From the NCBI GenBank assembly GCA_036898135.1, contig JBAHVR010000287.1:61001-125000 (forward strand): a stretch of DNA of 64,000 bases, read 5' to 3'. Shown here piece by piece: positions 63,166 to 64,000 of this stretch; the stretch's first letter is position 1, and every line of letters starts with the position of its first letter. The notes beneath the pieces are model-generated. The model saw nothing but the letters and a program-made list of their open reading frames with translations. It was not told where the DNA came from and did not search any database. A program made the translations under genes and the position numbers. The DNA is from Oncomelania hupensis (lineage: Eukaryota > Mollusca > Gastropoda > Littorinimorpha > Pomatiopsidae).

Positions 63166-64000
63166 CAACTATGACACTAATATCAAACGGAAGTGAGGAA
63201 GACTTTCTGCTCCATGGCTCCAATAAACTTTGCCTCATCACCACGCAGACATAACGTCTCGCCGTCCAACTTGGGCCCTGACTTTTCCTGAGAAAAAGAA
63301 AATAAACCAACAAATATTTATTACCCACCAAATTTTAAAAAAAAAATGGACAGAAAAAGAAAGAGAGAACAAACAATTTAATCTCAGCGGCTAAGAAATG
63401 TTTATATTACAATGGAGAAGGAAAGACACTAAAAACATCTTGCAATGTAAAGATGTTCAAAGATGCCAACAGTATGATGCATAAAGTTTACGGAGTTCTA
63501 CACAGCCAAGCCTGTGGGTGCAGTTTTACTTCTTCTTGTGTAAAACCACCACCATTAAAAGTGTACTCCAACCAATTACTTCCACTAACAAAAATAAAGT
63601 TGCACGTGCACACCTATCCAGCAAGATTCACAGGAATGTCTCCATTCATTCAAGTGCAACTTGGCACTATTGTAACTGTTCACTTTAGCTGCAATGTAAA
63701 AGGAACTCATAATGTTTACCGTGGGTGCATGTGGGTTCCCAAGGGGTCTGTCTAAATGTTTTTTTTTTCACAGTACTAAATACTACTATCAGTTGTTTGT
63801 TTCTAGACTATGTGTTTCAGACTCTATTTTCTTCTTTTGGCACTGTACCTGCTGGTACGCATGATCAAACAGATGGTAATTCCAGCTTCCAGCATTGCCA
63901 AATGAACCCACGTGTTACAATGTTAACGGATCAGCATTGCACATTCAGTAGCGAATGGTGCATGCAGTGTGGCTGTGAGGTACCACAAAATAAAAAGTCT
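63166..64000. other. unassigned sequence at the window end
   Basis: Open frames such as 63453-63755 (VYGVLHSQACGCSFTSSC ...) show no family resemblance and no splice-site support. Nothing else recognised. Confidence 0.3.

Noticed and set aside
63453..63755. 100-residue plus-strand ORF near the end
   Set aside because: No domain, codon bias or splice support visible.

Overview
The window is eukaryotic nuclear DNA. It is AT-rich, with introns bounded by GT/AG, no operons and many microsatellites. The mix of mobile elements (P-element/THAP9-like, several hAT-like, PIF/Harbinger, RTE, CR1/L2/Rex-type LINEs, a Ty3/gypsy-type LTR element) suggests an invertebrate, most likely a mollusc such as a gastropod. 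That is an inference from family content, not from a named host gene. Only one possible host gene is visible, a Myb/SANT-like coiled-coil gene at 2087-5190, and even it has an in-frame stop. Nearly everything else is transposable elements in various states of decay.

Layout. 1-960: a 42-bp minisatellite. 2087-5190: three exons of the Myb/SANT-like gene. 6060-6350: a short duplicated AT-rich tract with a perfect palindrome. 7155-34988: remains of a THAP/P-element-like transposase gene on the + strand, torn apart by later insertions. In its introns lie a MITE (7537-8246), a hAT element (8530-12062, itself hit by a LINE end and by a tRNA/5S-like SINE), a small hairpin MITE (12737-12941) and a full-length intact RTE LINE (17267-20618). 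A large hAT-like transposon (20964-34148) landed inside its C-terminal exon. That transposon carries a LINE in its first intron and a complete LTR retrotransposon (25563-31800) in its third exon. Every boundary of this nest that I could test is supported by target-site duplications or by reading frames that rejoin.

35418-44228: a 2.1-kb inverted duplication whose two arms carry the same unrecognised exon with different lesions. The spacer holds a PIF/Harbinger transposase pseudogene (37804-39820) and a partner-like coiled-coil exon on the other strand. 44229-50330: LINE remnants, a chimeric LINE piece, a 124-bp GA array and a CR1/L2-type LINE. 50334-56215: a chimeric LINE (RTE 3' part joined to a Rex/L2-type part), split by a 4.4-kb hAT element (51356-55764) that itself contains two LINEs. 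56814-59342: two direct copies of a 576-bp retroposon, with an RTE tail and a small repeat between them. 59560-61620: a well-preserved CR1/L2-type LINE. 61620-64000: repeats and unassigned sequence.

Taken together, the window works as a stratigraphic record of transposition rather than as a set of cooperating genes. Relative ages can be read from what interrupts what. The RTE LINE at 17267-20618 and the LTR element look youngest: the first has an intact ORF and a perfect target duplication, the second has near-identical LTRs.
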